64,000 nt of DNA from Thermodesulfobacteriota bacterium (GCA_030550555.1 JAUQPD010000035.1:32576-96575), one strand, 5' to 3'. Numbered from the stretch's first letter, positions 26,217 to 35,885 are shown. A program made the numbers and translations. The notes: generated by a model not told the origin, from the sequence alone.

Positions 26217-27043
26217 AGTCTCGAAAACAAAAACTTCCTGATATTCAGAGTTCACCTCCTGAACAGGAACTTCCAATCGAGAAAGTCGGAATCAAAAATC
26301 TTCGTTATCCCATAAGAGTCTTAGATAGATCAAAGGGATATCAACATACAGTTGGGGAATTCAACTTATATGTGGACCTGCCTGCTCACTTCAAAGGGAC
26401 TCATATGAGTAGATTCATAGAGGTATTGAATGAGTTTAGAGATGAGGTTCATGTAAAGAATATATCTCAAATTCTAAAAAAACTAAAAAAACGCCTTAAT
26501 GCCAGGTCAGCCCACTTAGAAGTTTTTTTTCCCTATTTCATTGAGAAAAAAGCTCCTGTTTCAGGTATTTCATCACTAATGGAATATCAGGCTTTTATGT
26601 TGGCAAGCCTCTTAGAGAGCGAAGAGGACCTCATCCTTGGAGTAAAGGTTCCTGTCATGACTCTCTGCCCCTGCTCTAAGAGTATTAGTCAATATGGAGC
26701 TCATAATCAAAGAGGAATTGTAACAATTGCAGTTAGAAGTAGGAAATTTATCTGGCTTGAAGAGTTGATTGAGATTGCTGAAGAAAGTGCTTCCTCTCCA
26801 GTATATCCTCTTCTCAAGAGACCTGATGAAAAATTTGTTACTGAAAGGGCTTACGAAAATCCTAAGTTTGTTGAGGATGTAGTAAGAGATGTATCAAATA
26901 GACTACTTAGTAGAGAGGGTATTTATTGGTTTCAAGTAGAAGCTGAAAATATGGAATCTATTCATGGACATAATGCCTATGCTTGTATATGCTACCCCTT
27001 TAAGAATTATTCTTCTTCCTCAGAAAGTTCAATTTCTAAATAA
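26213..27043 (+). CDS. folE2: GTP cyclohydrolase I, FolE2 type
   Basis: First step of folate-type pterin synthesis: GTP to dihydroneopterin triphosphate. The 276-residue protein matches FolE2/MptA with the N-terminal KVGIKNLRYPIRVLDRSKG, central PVMTLCPCSKSISQYGAHNQRG (about residues 149-170, with the catalytic Cys and metal ligands) and C-terminal ENMESIHGHNAYA. FolE2 works with metals other than zinc. The start is a GTG overlapping the CooC-like stop by 4 bases. Its last 37 bases overlap the convergent small zinc-ribbon gene. Confidence 0.93.
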   Translation: MKSRKQKLPDIQSSPPEQELPIEKVGIKNLRYPIRVLDRSKGYQHTVGEFNLYVDLPAHFKGTHMSRFIEVLNEFRDEVHVKNISQILKKLKKRLNARSAHLEVFFPYFIEKKAPVSGISSLMEYQAFMLASLLESEEDLILGVKVPVMTLCPCSKSISQYGAHNQRGIVTIAVRSRKFIWLEELIEIAEESASSPVYPLLKRPDEKFVTERAYENPKFVEDVVRDVSNRLLSREGIYWFQVEAENMESIHGHNAYACICYPFKNYSSSSESSISK

Positions 27044-27213
27044 GAAAATCCACATTCATAACATTTAACATCTAATGTATTATCAATAAGAGCTACATAA
27101 ATTGTTTCAGCCCCACACTCTTTGCAGGGAGCTTTTATTTGTTCTTCCTCAAGAGTTTGAAGGATTTCTTCTTTGATATCTTCGGGTATATCCGGATCGA
27201 AGACGACTTTCAT
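27007..27213 (-). CDS. Small zinc-ribbon protein of unknown function
   Basis: A 68-residue acidic protein with two cysteine pairs, CKEC (about residue 31) and CYEC (about residue 54), a likely zinc ribbon, and a very acidic tail. The start at 27213 has GGAGG 5 bases upstream; a Met 18 bases further upstream is less likely. It is downstream of nadB on the same strand with an 80-base gap, and its tail overlaps folE2 convergently. Confidence 0.65.
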   Translation of the reverse strand: MKVVFDPDIPEDIKEEILQTLEEEQIKAPCKECGAETIYVALIDNTLDVKCYECGFSYLEIELSEEEE

Positions 27214-27292
27214 AGGGCCTCCAGAAGACATTGTTTAGATAAAATTTTAACAAGAAAAGAGGATTTTGTAAAGAGAGAAAGGTAAAAAATTT

Positions 27293-28891
27293 TTAAAAAT
27301 TTTTCTTAACGAGGGTATATCTAGCGAAATCTTGAGATTTGTGAGGGTAATCGACAAGAAAATGGGTTCCTCGAGACTCTCTCCTCTGAAGGGCAGAGTC
27401 TACTATAAGTGTTGCAACTGTTCCTAAGGTTTTTAGTTCCATTACATCGAGATCAAGGTAAAGACCATTCCAATTTTCTTCAATTTCACTGAGGATGAGA
27501 TCAAGTCTTTTTTTGGCAAATTGTAACATCTTTAAACTCCTTACAATGCCAACAAAGTCCCACATAATTTTTCGAATGAGGTCCCAATTGTGAGCGATAT
27601 ATATCATTTCTTCGCCTATGTGCTTTATTTCAGGTTCAGTGATTGGTGGAATTTTTTTAGTTGCTACTTCTTTATAGAGGGCAAGGTCTTCACTGATTTT
27701 TAAGTAAGCCTGATGGGCAAAGACGATTGCTTCAAGAAGGGAATTGGATGCAAGACGGTTAGCTCCATGGAGACCTGTGCAGGCACATTCCCCGATTGCA
27801 AAGAGATTGGGAATATCAGTCTGGCCCCACTTATTAGTGAGGATTCCTCCACAAAGATAATGAGCTGCGGGAACAACTGGTATTGGTTGACTCGTAATAT
27901 CTATTCCATACTTTAGACAAGTTTCATATATATAGGGAAATCTTTTTTTTACATAATCAGATGGCAAATGAGTTATATCCAGATAGACACATTCGCCACC
28001 TGTTTTTTTAAGTTCCATATCTATAGCTCTAGCAACTATGTCTCTTGGGGCAAGTTCTCTTCTAACTGGATCGTATTTGTGCATAAAGGGTTTACCTTCA
28101 GGATTAAGCAGAATCCCCCCTTCACCTCGCAGGGCTTCGCTAATAAGGAAATTTTTTGCCTTTGGATGATAGAGACAGGTAGGATGGAATTGAAAAAATT
28201 CCATATTAGCGATGGTGCAACCAGCTGAGTAGGCAAGGGCAATTCCATCACCTGTTGCGGTATCCGGATTGCTGGTATATAGATAGACCTTGCCAGCACC
28301 ACCAGTACACAAAGCAACAACCGGAGCAAGAAAAATCTTTACCTCAGATTTTGTATGATCTACAGCATAGAGACCTTTGACGATAGGCCTGTTTGATTCT
28401 CTTTCCACTATTAACTCAAAGGCAAAATGGTTTTCAAGGATTGTTATCTTGGAGGAGTTTAATGCCTGTTTGACTAAAGCGGTTTCAATTGCTCTTCCTG
28501 TATAATCACCGACATGAAGGACTCTCTTTTTTGAATGTCCACCCTCAAGAGTCAGATGGAATTTTCTTGGATCTTCAGGATCCCTGTCAAAGGCAACACC
28601 CCATCTTATTAAATCCTTTATTCTCTCTTGGGCACTTCTCACAACCAGATCTACGATTTCTGGATCGCAAAGTCCATCTCCAGCTATTTCTGTATCTCTC
28701 TTATGGAGCTCCACATGATTGTCCTCGCTTAGCACGCAGGCAATTCCTCCCTGAGCATAGGCAGTTGCAGTGTCAAAGATCCTCTTCTTTGTAAGGACAA
28801 TTACCTCACCCAGTTCCTGAAGTTTTAGAGCTAAAGATAGACCTGCAATGCCAGTTCCGACAATCAAAAAATCAGTCTTTAAAACTTCCAT
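27293..28891 (-). CDS. nadB: L-aspartate oxidase NadB
   Basis: FAD enzyme that oxidises aspartate to iminoaspartate for NAD synthesis; under anaerobic conditions fumarate is the usual acceptor. The 532-residue protein has the FAD dinucleotide motif GTGIAGLSLALKL at the N-terminus, the AYAQGGIACVL segment, NMEFFQFHPTCLY, a substrate-binding HYLCGGI region with RELAPRDIVARAID, and GANRLASNSLLEAIVF, all typical of NadB rather than SdhA/FrdA. The C-terminal helical domain is complete. It begins one base after the apgM stop. nadA and nadC are not nearby. Confidence 0.93.
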   Translation of the reverse strand: MEVLKTDFLIVGTGIAGLSLALKLQELGEVIVLTKKRIFDTATAYAQGGIACVLSEDNHVELHKRDTEIAGDGLCDPEIVDLVVRSAQERIKDLIRWGVAFDRDPEDPRKFHLTLEGGHSKKRVLHVGDYTGRAIETALVKQALNSSKITILENHFAFELIVERESNRPIVKGLYAVDHTKSEVKIFLAPVVALCTGGAGKVYLYTSNPDTATGDGIALAYSAGCTIANMEFFQFHPTCLYHPKAKNFLISEALRGEGGILLNPEGKPFMHKYDPVRRELAPRDIVARAIDMELKKTGGECVYLDITHLPSDYVKKRFPYIYETCLKYGIDITSQPIPVVPAAHYLCGGILTNKWGQTDIPNLFAIGECACTGLHGANRLASNSLLEAIVFAHQAYLKISEDLALYKEVATKKIPPITEPEIKHIGEEMIYIAHNWDLIRKIMWDFVGIVRSLKMLQFAKKRLDLILSEIEENWNGLYLDLDVMELKTLGTVATLIVDSALQRRESRGTHFLVDYPHKSQDFARYTLVKKNF

Positions 28892-28892
28892 T

Positions 28893-30239
28893 TTACGCTA
28901 GTTCCTCTTCTTCAATTCTTGGCTTTCTCTCTATAAAATATTCAAAAAGAGCAGGTCCACTTGCAAAGAAAAGATTTGATTGATAAGCAACTCTCTCACA
29001 AAATTTCACATCCTTTTTCTTTACCCTATCTCTTTGAGAGTCGAAAATTGCCCAAGGTACTGGTTTAGAAGAGTGCGTTCTGATGGGAATTGGGGTCAAG
29101 TGATCACAGCAGACAAGAATTCGGTAATTATTTGTGACTTCAGGTATTCTCTCAAGAAGATATCTAACTACCCGTCTATCAAACTCATTAATTGCGCGTA
29201 TCTTAAGTGCAAGATCCCCTTCATGACTAGCTTCATCAGGAGCTTCCACATGGATTAGCACAAAGTCGACCTCTTTTAAGGCAGACAGGGAATATTCAAC
29301 CTTTCCTTCATAGTTAGTATCTATATATCCAGTTGCACCAGGTACCTCTATTACTTCAAGCCCAGAGAGAACCGCAAGCCCCTTTATGAGATCGACAGCA
29401 GAAATCACTGCACCTTTAAGCCCCCACTTTTCCTCAAAAGACTCAAGATCTGGAGTTCTACCTTGTCCCCAGGGCCATATGGCATTTGCAGGGCGTTTAT
29501 TTTCCATTTTTCTCTTTTGATTGATCGGATGTTTTTCAAGTATCTCTATAGCTTTTAGAATAAACTCCTTTAGATATGGTTCTTCATCATAGCTCTGAAA
29601 GGCAAACCAGACGTTCTGTCCCAGCAGGTCATGAGGAGGATAGGTGTGAAGTCCCCCTGAGCCACCTCTCCAAAGGAGTATGTGACGATAACTAACTCCA
29701 GGTATAATTTCAATCTTATCTGTTGCTGCCTTGAGATTTATACTATTAATGAGCTCAACCGCCTCTTCTGTAGATATATGTCCAGCAGAATAGTCTTCCA
29801 TGATTAGATCATTTCCATCAAATCGTAGAGTCACCAGATTACAGCGATAGGCTACATCCTCTGGCTTGAGCTCAATGCCTCTTGCTGCAGCTTCAATAGG
29901 CCCTCGTCCTGTGTATTTCTTTTCAGGAGGATAGCCAAGAAGCCCCATGATAGCAACATCTGATCCGGGATTCATCCCTGCTGGTATTGTTTGACAGGCC
30001 CCAATCTCTCCAAAACTTGCGATAAAATCCATTCCTGGTGTTATTGCCACCTCAAGAGGAGTCTTCCCATCAAGCTCCTTGAGGTAAAAATCACCCATCC
30101 CATCACCAATTAGCATGACATATTTTCTTGGGCCAAGAGATTCATCAATGCTCTCTACAGATACCTCTGCCTTGGTTGCCCGCTTCTTTGTACCCTTTTT
30201 CTTACTAACCTTTGCTTCAGATTCCTTAGTTTCAGCCAT
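28893..30239 (-). CDS. apgM: Cofactor-independent phosphoglycerate mutase, ApgM type
   Basis: Interconverts 3- and 2-phosphoglycerate. The core has the alkaline-phosphatase-superfamily metal motifs: VMLIGDGMGD (Asp), GMNPGSDVAIMGLLGYPP with the catalytic Ser, HVEAPDEASHEGD and CCDHLTPIPIRTHSSKPVPW. ApgM enzymes are about 400 residues; this one is 448 because of a Lys/Glu-rich N-terminal extension of about 38 residues (AETKESEAKVSKKKGTKKR...). The extension looks real, since the ATG at 30239 has GGGGGTGG 7 bases upstream and there is no good internal site. Confidence 0.9.
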   Translation of the reverse strand: MAETKESEAKVSKKKGTKKRATKAEVSVESIDESLGPRKYVMLIGDGMGDFYLKELDGKTPLEVAITPGMDFIASFGEIGACQTIPAGMNPGSDVAIMGLLGYPPEKKYTGRGPIEAAARGIELKPEDVAYRCNLVTLRFDGNDLIMEDYSAGHISTEEAVELINSINLKAATDKIEIIPGVSYRHILLWRGGSGGLHTYPPHDLLGQNVWFAFQSYDEEPYLKEFILKAIEILEKHPINQKRKMENKRPANAIWPWGQGRTPDLESFEEKWGLKGAVISAVDLIKGLAVLSGLEVIEVPGATGYIDTNYEGKVEYSLSALKEVDFVLIHVEAPDEASHEGDLALKIRAINEFDRRVVRYLLERIPEVTNNYRILVCCDHLTPIPIRTHSSKPVPWAIFDSQRDRVKKKDVKFCERVAYQSNLFFASGPALFEYFIERKPRIEEEELA

Positions 30240-30276
30240 AATCTAACCACCCCCATCAGGGTTTGTAAAACTTAAA

Positions 30277-30996
30277 TTACTTCCTTCCCAAAAACTTGGC
30301 TAGAGGAAAGGATATCTTTAAAAATAAGTAAAAAAATAAAGTAAGCAAGACTTGGCTAAAAAAATCTGTAGGCACAAGGAGCAAGGCGAGTAAATACATA
30401 GCACCTAAAAAATAGAGGCGTCTTTTTTTGTAAAGCTCCTCAGTGATAATCTCCTCTCTTATAAATAGGGCAAACACAAGCGGTAACTGAAAAACAATGA
30501 CAGAAAAAAGACAAACCTTCAGAAGAAAAAAGAGAAAGGCATGAATTCTTAAGTTGTTTTCAAAATTTTCACCAAAATACAGAAAGATCTTTAGAAGAAA
30601 AGGAGTGAGTATAAAATAGCCCCCAATTATACCAAAAATCCCCAAAAAAAATGAAATAAAAAATATTTTTTTTAGTAAATTTTTTTCGTAGTCATAAAAC
30701 TCCGAGGAGAGACTTTTCCAGAGTCTGAACACAAGAAGTGGTAAGGTTAGGACAAGAGCAATGTAAAAGGATGCTCTAATCACTACCATCAAAGCCTCTT
30801 CAAGGCTAATGAAAACAAGAGATTTCTCAGATAGAAAGTTGAAGTAAGGATAAAGAAGGTAAGGAAAGATTTTGGGGAAGAGGAGAAAGGTTGTAAGCCA
30901 GGTAAAAAAGAGAATTCCTGTATAAATTATGAGTTCCCTGCGGATACGAGTTAAGATTCCTATTTCAAGAAAGTTTGGTAGGTTTAGTTTGCTCAT
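30277..30996 (-). CDS. tatC: Sec-independent protein translocase TatC
   Basis: The receptor subunit of twin-arginine translocation. The 239-residue protein has six hydrophobic segments and family features: the cytosolic L-x-R-RRELI start region, the LTLPLLVFRLWKSLSSEFYDYEK segment with the conserved E-x2-Y-E-K (here YDYEKN), and GGYFILTPF. The start ATG at 30996 is inside the tatB 3' end; a TTG at 31020 is an alternative. Its overlap with tatB implies coupled synthesis. Confidence 0.88.
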   Translation of the reverse strand: MSKLNLPNFLEIGILTRIRRELIIYTGILFFTWLTTFLLFPKIFPYLLYPYFNFLSEKSLVFISLEEALMVVIRASFYIALVLTLPLLVFRLWKSLSSEFYDYEKNLLKKIFFISFFLGIFGIIGGYFILTPFLLKIFLYFGENFENNLRIHAFLFFLLKVCLFSVIVFQLPLVFALFIREEIITEELYKKRRLYFLGAMYLLALLLVPTDFFSQVLLTLFFYLFLKISFPLAKFLGRK

Positions 30997-31258
30997 TTTC
31001 TTTTTTGTCAAAATTTTCAAGAAGTTTCAGGGGATCAGTAGCTTCTTCTTTTAATTTTGAAACCTCGTCTTTTACTTCCTTTATGTCCTTTTCAATTTCT
31101 TCAAGCTCGAGTTCTCTCTTTAATTCATCAATTGCCCTTTTCACCTCTATAGAAAGCCTTCCAAGGAATCTTCCAATCTCTGGCAATTTTTCTGGACCAA
31201 GAACAATAAGAGCGACAAGAAAGATAATTAGAGCCTCTGAAAAACCAATATTAAACAT
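30965..31258 (-). CDS. tatB: TatA/TatB-family translocase subunit
   Basis: A 97-residue protein with one N-terminal membrane helix (about 5-20), a LGPEKLPEIGRFLGRL hinge/amphipathic helix and a charged C-terminal coil. The F-x-I-G-x-S-E start and Glu in the membrane helix (SEALI) lean towards TatB, but only one TatA/B-type gene is adjacent, so it may fill both roles. It overlaps tatC and starts 3 bases after alr. Confidence 0.88.
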   Translation of the reverse strand: MFNIGFSEALIIFLVALIVLGPEKLPEIGRFLGRLSIEVKRAIDELKRELELEEIEKDIKEVKDEVSKLKEEATDPLKLLENFDKKENEQTKPTKLS

Positions 31259-31261
31259 ATT

Positions 31262-32371
31262 TCAAATGTATTTTCGAGGTATACTTTTTCCTAAGTTACA
31301 GAAGAGTTCGTATGAAATGGTATCAGCAAGCTGGGCAAGTTCATCAACAGGGACCTCCTCATTTGGCCCTCCAAGAAGGATTACATCCTCTCCTCTTTGG
31401 GGATCTTCAACGTCCGTAAGATCAAGATATAGGGCTTTCATAGAGATAGTGGCCACAATGGAGACCCTTCTTCCCCTTACCGAGGCAAAACCTCTATTAC
31501 TGAGAATTCTTGGATAGCCATCTCCATATCCAACTGGCACCAAACCAAGGACACTGTCTCTTTTTGCGAAAAATGTGGGACCATAACCTGCACTCTCCCC
31601 TGCTTTCAGCTTCTTAAGCTCTACAACTTTTGACCTCAAAGTCATAACCGGTTTTAATTTTATGTAGGCCCTTGCTCTATTGGAAGGATACCCCCCATAA
31701 AGGGCAATTCCTGGCCTAACTAAATTACCTTTATCACCCTTGTGAAAAATTATGCCTCCAGAGTTGCAAAAATGTATAAAAGAAATATTAAATCCCTCAT
31801 TTTTGAGAAACTCTCTTGCTTTTTCGAAGTTGTCAATTTGAGCTTGAAAAAGCGGGTCTTCCGGTCGTTCAGAACAGGCAAGATGCGTCATAAGACCCTT
31901 TAATTGTAATTGAGGATTTTCTCGAAGTAGTTTAACGACCTTAGGGAGTTCGTTTAGCTCTATCCCAAAGCGATGCATGCCAGTGTCTATTTTCAGATGA
32001 AATTCCATAGAGAGGGCCTTTTTTAAGGTGAAATCAATTAACCATTCGAGACTGACTAAATTTGTTACAGTAGGTATAACTCGCAGTGTTTTTATATCAG
32101 AAAGCCAGTCTTTTTCAAAACCTGAAAGAAGGATTAGGGGATGAATTAGTCCTGCTTTTCGAAGGATCTTTGCTTCATACAATTCCGATATACCAAATCC
32201 AAAGACCTTTTCCTCTGCAAGGGCCTTTGCGGTCTCGATCAAGCCATGGCCATAGGCATCATTCTTAATTACAGGAAGAATCTGGGTCCTTTCGGGAAGA
32301 AGGTTCTTAATGGCTCTAAGATTGTATTTCAAATTTTCAAGATTTATTTCGAGGATCTTAAACCAATAAAT
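31262..32371 (-). CDS. alr: Alanine racemase, probably initiated at an ATT codon
   Basis: PLP enzyme making D-alanine for the cell wall. The PLP lysine lies in VIKNDAYGHGL, the HLKIDTGMHRFG segment is typical and GYGDGYPRILSNRG carries the second active-site region; the catalytic Tyr is in GPTFF...GYGDGYP. The first conventional start would be a TTG at 32332, which cuts off the conserved N-terminal beta strand (YWFKILEINLENLKYN, equal to the family's W-x-E-I-D-L-x-x-L-x-x-N). No ATG/GTG/TTG lies further upstream in frame before a TAA. A strong GGGGAGG site (32378-32384) has ideal 6-base spacing to an ATT at 32371, giving 369 residues. Confidence 0.85.
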   Translation of the reverse strand: MYWFKILEINLENLKYNLRAIKNLLPERTQILPVIKNDAYGHGLIETAKALAEEKVFGFGISELYEAKILRKAGLIHPLILLSGFEKDWLSDIKTLRVIPTVTNLVSLEWLIDFTLKKALSMEFHLKIDTGMHRFGIELNELPKVVKLLRENPQLQLKGLMTHLACSERPEDPLFQAQIDNFEKAREFLKNEGFNISFIHFCNSGGIIFHKGDKGNLVRPGIALYGGYPSNRARAYIKLKPVMTLRSKVVELKKLKAGESAGYGPTFFAKRDSVLGLVPVGYGDGYPRILSNRGFASVRGRRVSIVATISMKALYLDLTDVEDPQRGEDVILLGGPNEEVPVDELAQLADTISYELFCNLGKSIPRKYI

Positions 32372-32377
32372 GATTAT

Positions 32378-32384
32378 CCTCCCC
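32378..32384 (-). promoter_or_regulatory. Shine-Dalgarno site that points to an ATT start for alr
   Basis: GGGGAGG on the reverse strand is followed by the in-frame codons ATA, ATC, ATT. Only the ATT at 32371-32369 lies at normal spacing (6 bases). Confidence 0.6.
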
Positions 32385-32392
32385 TGAGATGT

Positions 32393-33289
32393 TTATCCCT
32401 TTCTGCTTTTGAGGTAGTCAGATGCTGAGAGACCTGCAATGCATCCTTCACCGACTGCCTTTGCAAGTTGTAGGGGAGGCCCTGTGAGATCTCCACAGGC
32501 AAAAACTCCAGGGACATTTGTTCTCATTTTAATATCCACCTTGACATAATTTAAAGTCTCAGGATCCAACTCAATACCAATAGGCCCAAGAAGCTCTAGA
32601 GGCCCTTTCGCACCAAGTTCAATGAAAATACCATCTAATAGGAGCTCTTCACCACTCTCAAGCCGAAGCCCCTTTACCTCTTCCTCACCTATTATCTCCA
32701 AAGGTTTGGTTTTTAATATCTCAACCTGAACCCCCTGAAGTTCTCTCTCCAACTCTGGCTCATCTTTTAAAAGTATTAAATAGACTCTTTTGGCAAACTT
32801 AGTGAGACTAACTGCCCCATGGACTGCAGCAGAACCATCACCAATAACTGCAACTTCCTTTCCCCTGTAAAACCAAGCATCACAGTCTACACAATATGAA
32901 ATCCCCTTTCCCACATACTGGTCCTCATTCTTAAGAAGCTTTTTCTTCTTTTTTACACCCATCGCCAGTATCAAAACAGTGGCCTTAATCTTTTCTCCTT
33001 TCTCAGTCTCCACTAAAAAATCTCCTCCATCAAGGGTTTCAATCTTAACCACGTCTTCCCTTAGAAGATCTACACCAAACCTTGCAATCTGTGTTAATCC
33101 CGCCTCAATAAGGACCTTTCCGTCAACCTTATCTGGAAAACCAAAGTAGTTCTCTATATGAGCGTTATAAAGAGCGCTGTTCTCAGGTTTACCAATGATT
33201 AAAACCTTGTGTCTTCTTCTTCCAGCATGTATTCCCGCCTGGAGTCCAGCAGGTCCAGCTCCTATAATTACTATCTCGTAGTCCTTCAT
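32393..33289 (-). CDS. trxB: Thioredoxin reductase-like flavoprotein
   Basis: A 298-residue two-domain pyridine nucleotide-disulfide oxidoreductase. It has an FAD motif [16 protein letters not shown] at the N-terminus, the redox pair CVDC (about residues 132-135) in the family position, and a [25 protein letters not shown]-terminal FAD motif. The NAD(P)H motif is [17 protein letters not shown]. The G-D-G-S-A-A form differs from the G-G-G-x-S-A of classical NADPH-dependent TrxB, so the electron donor is uncertain. The start overlaps yacG by 4 bases. Confidence 0.88.
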   Translation of the reverse strand: MKDYEIVIIGAGPAGLQAGIHAGRRRHKVLIIGKPENSALYNAHIENYFGFPDKVDGKVLIEAGLTQIARFGVDLLREDVVKIETLDGGDFLVETEKGEKIKATVLILAMGVKKKKKLLKNEDQYVGKGISYCVDCDAWFYRGKEVAVIGDGSAAVHGAVSLTKFAKRVYLILLKDEPELERELQGVQVEILKTKPLEIIGEEEVKGLRLESGEELLLDGIFIELGAKGPLELLGPIGIELDPETLNYVKVDIKMRTNVPGVFACGDLTGPPLQLAKAVGEGCIAGLSASDYLKSRKG

Positions 33290-33477
33290 AGTTTTTCCTC
33301 CTCTCTAATTGAAAATATTGAAGCCCTAATTTTTACCTTATACTCTTCCGAAAGCCAATTATAGAGATCAGCTAACTTACACTCCTTTGAACAAAAAGGT
33401 CTAAAAGGATTTTCCTTCCAGAGAGTCTTTTTACCACAAAGGGGGCACTTTATCCACTTTTTTATGGAACTAGCCAT
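33286..33477 (-). CDS. yacG: YacG-like zinc-binding protein (DNA gyrase inhibitor family)
   Basis: A 63-residue protein with four cysteines in [11 protein letters not shown] and [15 protein letters not shown], the YacG zinc finger. In E. coli, YacG binds GyrB and inhibits gyrase. Overlaps usp and trxB genes on either side, so it is in the same operon. Confidence 0.85.
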   Translation of the reverse strand: MASSIKKWIKCPLCGKKTLWKENPFRPFCSKECKLADLYNWLSEEYKVKIRASIFSIREEEKL

Positions 33478-34373
33478 AGAGCCTCTTTTTCAAGAGTACT
33501 TACAAGCTTTGTAGCCACAGAACCTAGCAAGAGTCCAGTGAATCCGTCTTTACCCCTCTTTCCTGCAATAACTGTGCTAAAGTTATTGCTTCTGACCTCT
33601 TTGAGTATGGCAGAACTAGCACCAAAGATGGCACCTCTAACCTTGATTCTTATGTTGTTTATGGGTATTCCAATTGTTTTTACTCTCTCCTTGATTTCAC
33701 TAAAAAGTTCGTAAATTGGAGAAGATAGTTCCTCTTTTTTGAGATCTGTCAGGGGTCTTTCAATATTTTTTGAAATTAAGGGCCATTCCGCATGGAAAAA
33801 AATTGCCTCAAAATTCCCAAGTTTGGAGAGAACATCTAAAGCGTAGGAAGCTACCTTTAGTCCTGCCTCTCCAGTGTCAACTGCTATTAGGAATTTGCGT
33901 TCAGCTGTTCCTTTTCGTATAATCCAGAGAGGTTGCTGAGAATAGAGGATCATCTTCTGGGTGAAAGAGCCTGCCCATATGGTTGCCAAAGTTCCAAGTC
34001 CCCTTTTTCCCATCACAACGCCAGTAAACTTTCTTTCTTTAAGAAAATTGAGAACATGCTCTGCCTTATTACCTTCAATGACTTCAATTACATAGTGAGC
34101 TGTGAGATCAACAAACTGCCCCAAATCTTTGGAAATCTTTTCAAACTTTTCCAAAGTCTTTTCTCTTCGCTCTTCAATAAATTTCTCCAAAAGTTCCTCT
34201 CTCTCGATTTCTCTGTAGTAATCACTTCTTGGCATGAGCAAAGAGGGAGGTACTTCAATGAGATGGTAGAAAGTTATCTCAAGTGAACAGTCTCTAAAAA
34301 TAGACCTAAGATAGTCGACAATTTTTAGACAATTGGGGCATTCGGTATAACAGAAAAGTAAATGCGGTCTCAT
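33462..34373 (-). CDS. Tandem universal stress protein (UspA family)
   Basis: A protein of about 303 residues with two Usp-like halves. Each half ends in a nucleotide-binding glycine-rich motif: [22 protein letters not shown] (about 130-150) and [22 protein letters not shown] (about 270-290), resembling the G-2x-G-9x-G-S/T motif. N-terminal segment CYTECPNC is an odd C-x4-C-x2-C variation. The function is stress protection with ATP binding; details unknown. The start at 34373 overlaps the argH stop as ATGA; another Met lies 24 bases upstream. Confidence 0.85.
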   Translation of the reverse strand: MRPHLLFCYTECPNCLKIVDYLRSIFRDCSLEITFYHLIEVPPSLLMPRSDYYREIEREELLEKFIEERREKTLEKFEKISKDLGQFVDLTAHYVIEVIEGNKAEHVLNFLKERKFTGVVMGKRGLGTLATIWAGSFTQKMILYSQQPLWIIRKGTAERKFLIAVDTGEAGLKVASYALDVLSKLGNFEAIFFHAEWPLISKNIERPLTDLKKEELSSPIYELFSEIKERVKTIGIPINNIRIKVRGAIFGASSAILKEVRSNNFSTVIAGKRGKDGFTGLLLGSVATKLVSTLEKEALWLVP

Positions 34374-35773
34374 GGACTTTTCAATCCTGCCTTCCATGTT
34401 TCTATTTGTGATTTTAAAGATTGAATATAAGTTTTAACTGTCTGTGGTCCAGTGCCACCTGGAATTTCCCTTCTCAAAAGAGCATGTTCAACTGCCAACC
34501 ACTCGTAAACATCTTCTTCAATTATAGTTGAGAATTTTTTGAATTCTTCCAAGGTTAATTCTTCAAGTTTTTTACCTTGATCCTCTGCAAAACGCACTAT
34601 CTTTCCCGTGATGTGATGGGCCTCTCTAAAGGGAATACCTTTCGTCACAAGATAGTCTGCAAGTTCGGTGGCAAGGAGATAGCCTTCCTTCAAGAGTTGA
34701 GTCAATCTCTCTTTTTTAATTACTAAACCCTCAATCAGTAAGGTTGCCATGAGAAGAGAAGTTTTGGTAGTTTTGATCGCTTGAAAAAGTGGAGGTTTGT
34801 CCTCCTGTAGATCTCGATTGTAGCTAAGAGGTAGATTTTTGAGTAGACTTAGAACTTGAAAGAGATTTCCAAGGACTGAAGAGGCCTTGCCACGAATTAG
34901 CTCTGCAGCATCGGGATTTTTTTTTTGAGGCATAAGGGAACTACCTGTGCAGAATCTATCAGGTAGATCAATAAAAGAGAACTCTGGACTAATCCAGAGA
35001 ATAAGCTCCTCTGCAAGACGCGAGAGATCGAGCATAATCAAAGATAAAATAAAAAGAAACTCGGTAACAAAGTCTCTGGAACTGACTGCATATACGCTAT
35101 GAAGTAGAGGACCATCAAACCCCAAATCCTTTGCAATAAAGGTCCTATCAAGTGGAAAACCACACCCTGCAAAGGCGGAGCTTCCGAGGGGGCAAAGATT
35201 GTTTCTTTTTTCCCAGTCAAGAAGTCTCTCAAAATGCCACCTCAGCCCCTCTGCATAGGTGGTTATCCAATGAGCAAAGAGAACAGGTTGTGCATGCTGT
35301 AAATGAGTGAACCCAGGAAAAACTACATCTAAGTTTTGTTCAGCCTTTGTAAGAATGGCCTCGATAAACCTAAGCATAAGCTCTTTTAGATTTAGCCCTT
35401 CCTCTCGTAGATAGAGTCTCAAATCAGTGACTACCTGTTCGTTCCTACTTCTTCCAGTATGGATCTTATAGGCTACCTCACCTACGCGTTCATAAAGAGC
35501 CCTCTCAATATTCATGTGGACATCTTCTAATTCTTTAGAAAAAGAAAACCTCCCTTCTTTTATATCCCTTGCTATGTCGTTGAGAGCAGTTTCAAGAGAG
35601 GACAGTTCTTCTTCTGAGAGGATTCCTATCTTTTTTAAAGCCCTTGCATAGGTCCTACTTGCCTGTATCTCATATAAAGCAAGAACGTAGTCAAAGGAAA
35701 CAGATTCTGAAAAGTCTTCAAAAAACTTGTCTGTCTCTTCTTGAAACCTGCCACTCCAGGCTTTTCCTTTCAA
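34370..35773 (-). CDS. argH: Argininosuccinate lyase
   Basis: Last step of arginine synthesis: argininosuccinate to arginine and fumarate. A protein of 467 residues with the superfamily signature GSSLMPQKKNPD (about 275-286, with the catalytic Ser), a THLQHAQPV segment (His), the N-terminal KAWSGRFQEETDKFFEDFSES region and HMNIERAL. Length is normal. It is the first gene of a long minus-strand operon running to nadB. Its stop overlaps the usp gene start. Confidence 0.95.
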   Translation of the reverse strand: MKGKAWSGRFQEETDKFFEDFSESVSFDYVLALYEIQASRTYARALKKIGILSEEELSSLETALNDIARDIKEGRFSFSKELEDVHMNIERALYERVGEVAYKIHTGRSRNEQVVTDLRLYLREEGLNLKELMLRFIEAILTKAEQNLDVVFPGFTHLQHAQPVLFAHWITTYAEGLRWHFERLLDWEKRNNLCPLGSSAFAGCGFPLDRTFIAKDLGFDGPLLHSVYAVSSRDFVTEFLFILSLIMLDLSRLAEELILWISPEFSFIDLPDRFCTGSSLMPQKKNPDAAELIRGKASSVLGNLFQVLSLLKNLPLSYNRDLQEDKPPLFQAIKTTKTSLLMATLLIEGLVIKKERLTQLLKEGYLLATELADYLVTKGIPFREAHHITGKIVRFAEDQGKKLEELTLEEFKKFSTIIEEDVYEWLAVEHALLRREIPGGTGPQTVKTYIQSLKSQIETWKAGLKSP

Positions 35774-35856
35774 CTGTGCCTCCTAGGAAATTTTTACTCC
35801 TAAACGTAATTTAGCATATCTTCCCACTTTGACCAGAGACTCTTTCAACAGAAGTG

Positions 35857-35885
35857 TTGACAATTATCAAAATAAAGATAAGAAT
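35857..35885 (+). promoter_or_regulatory. Possible promoter/operator for the Rrf2 gene
   Basis: A perfect TTGACA (35857-35862) with a weak -10 (AAGAAT, 35880-35885) at 17 bases. The A/T-rich stretch up to 35905 could be the autoregulatory site of the Rrf2 protein, as is usual for that family, but no symmetric operator is evident. Confidence 0.4.
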
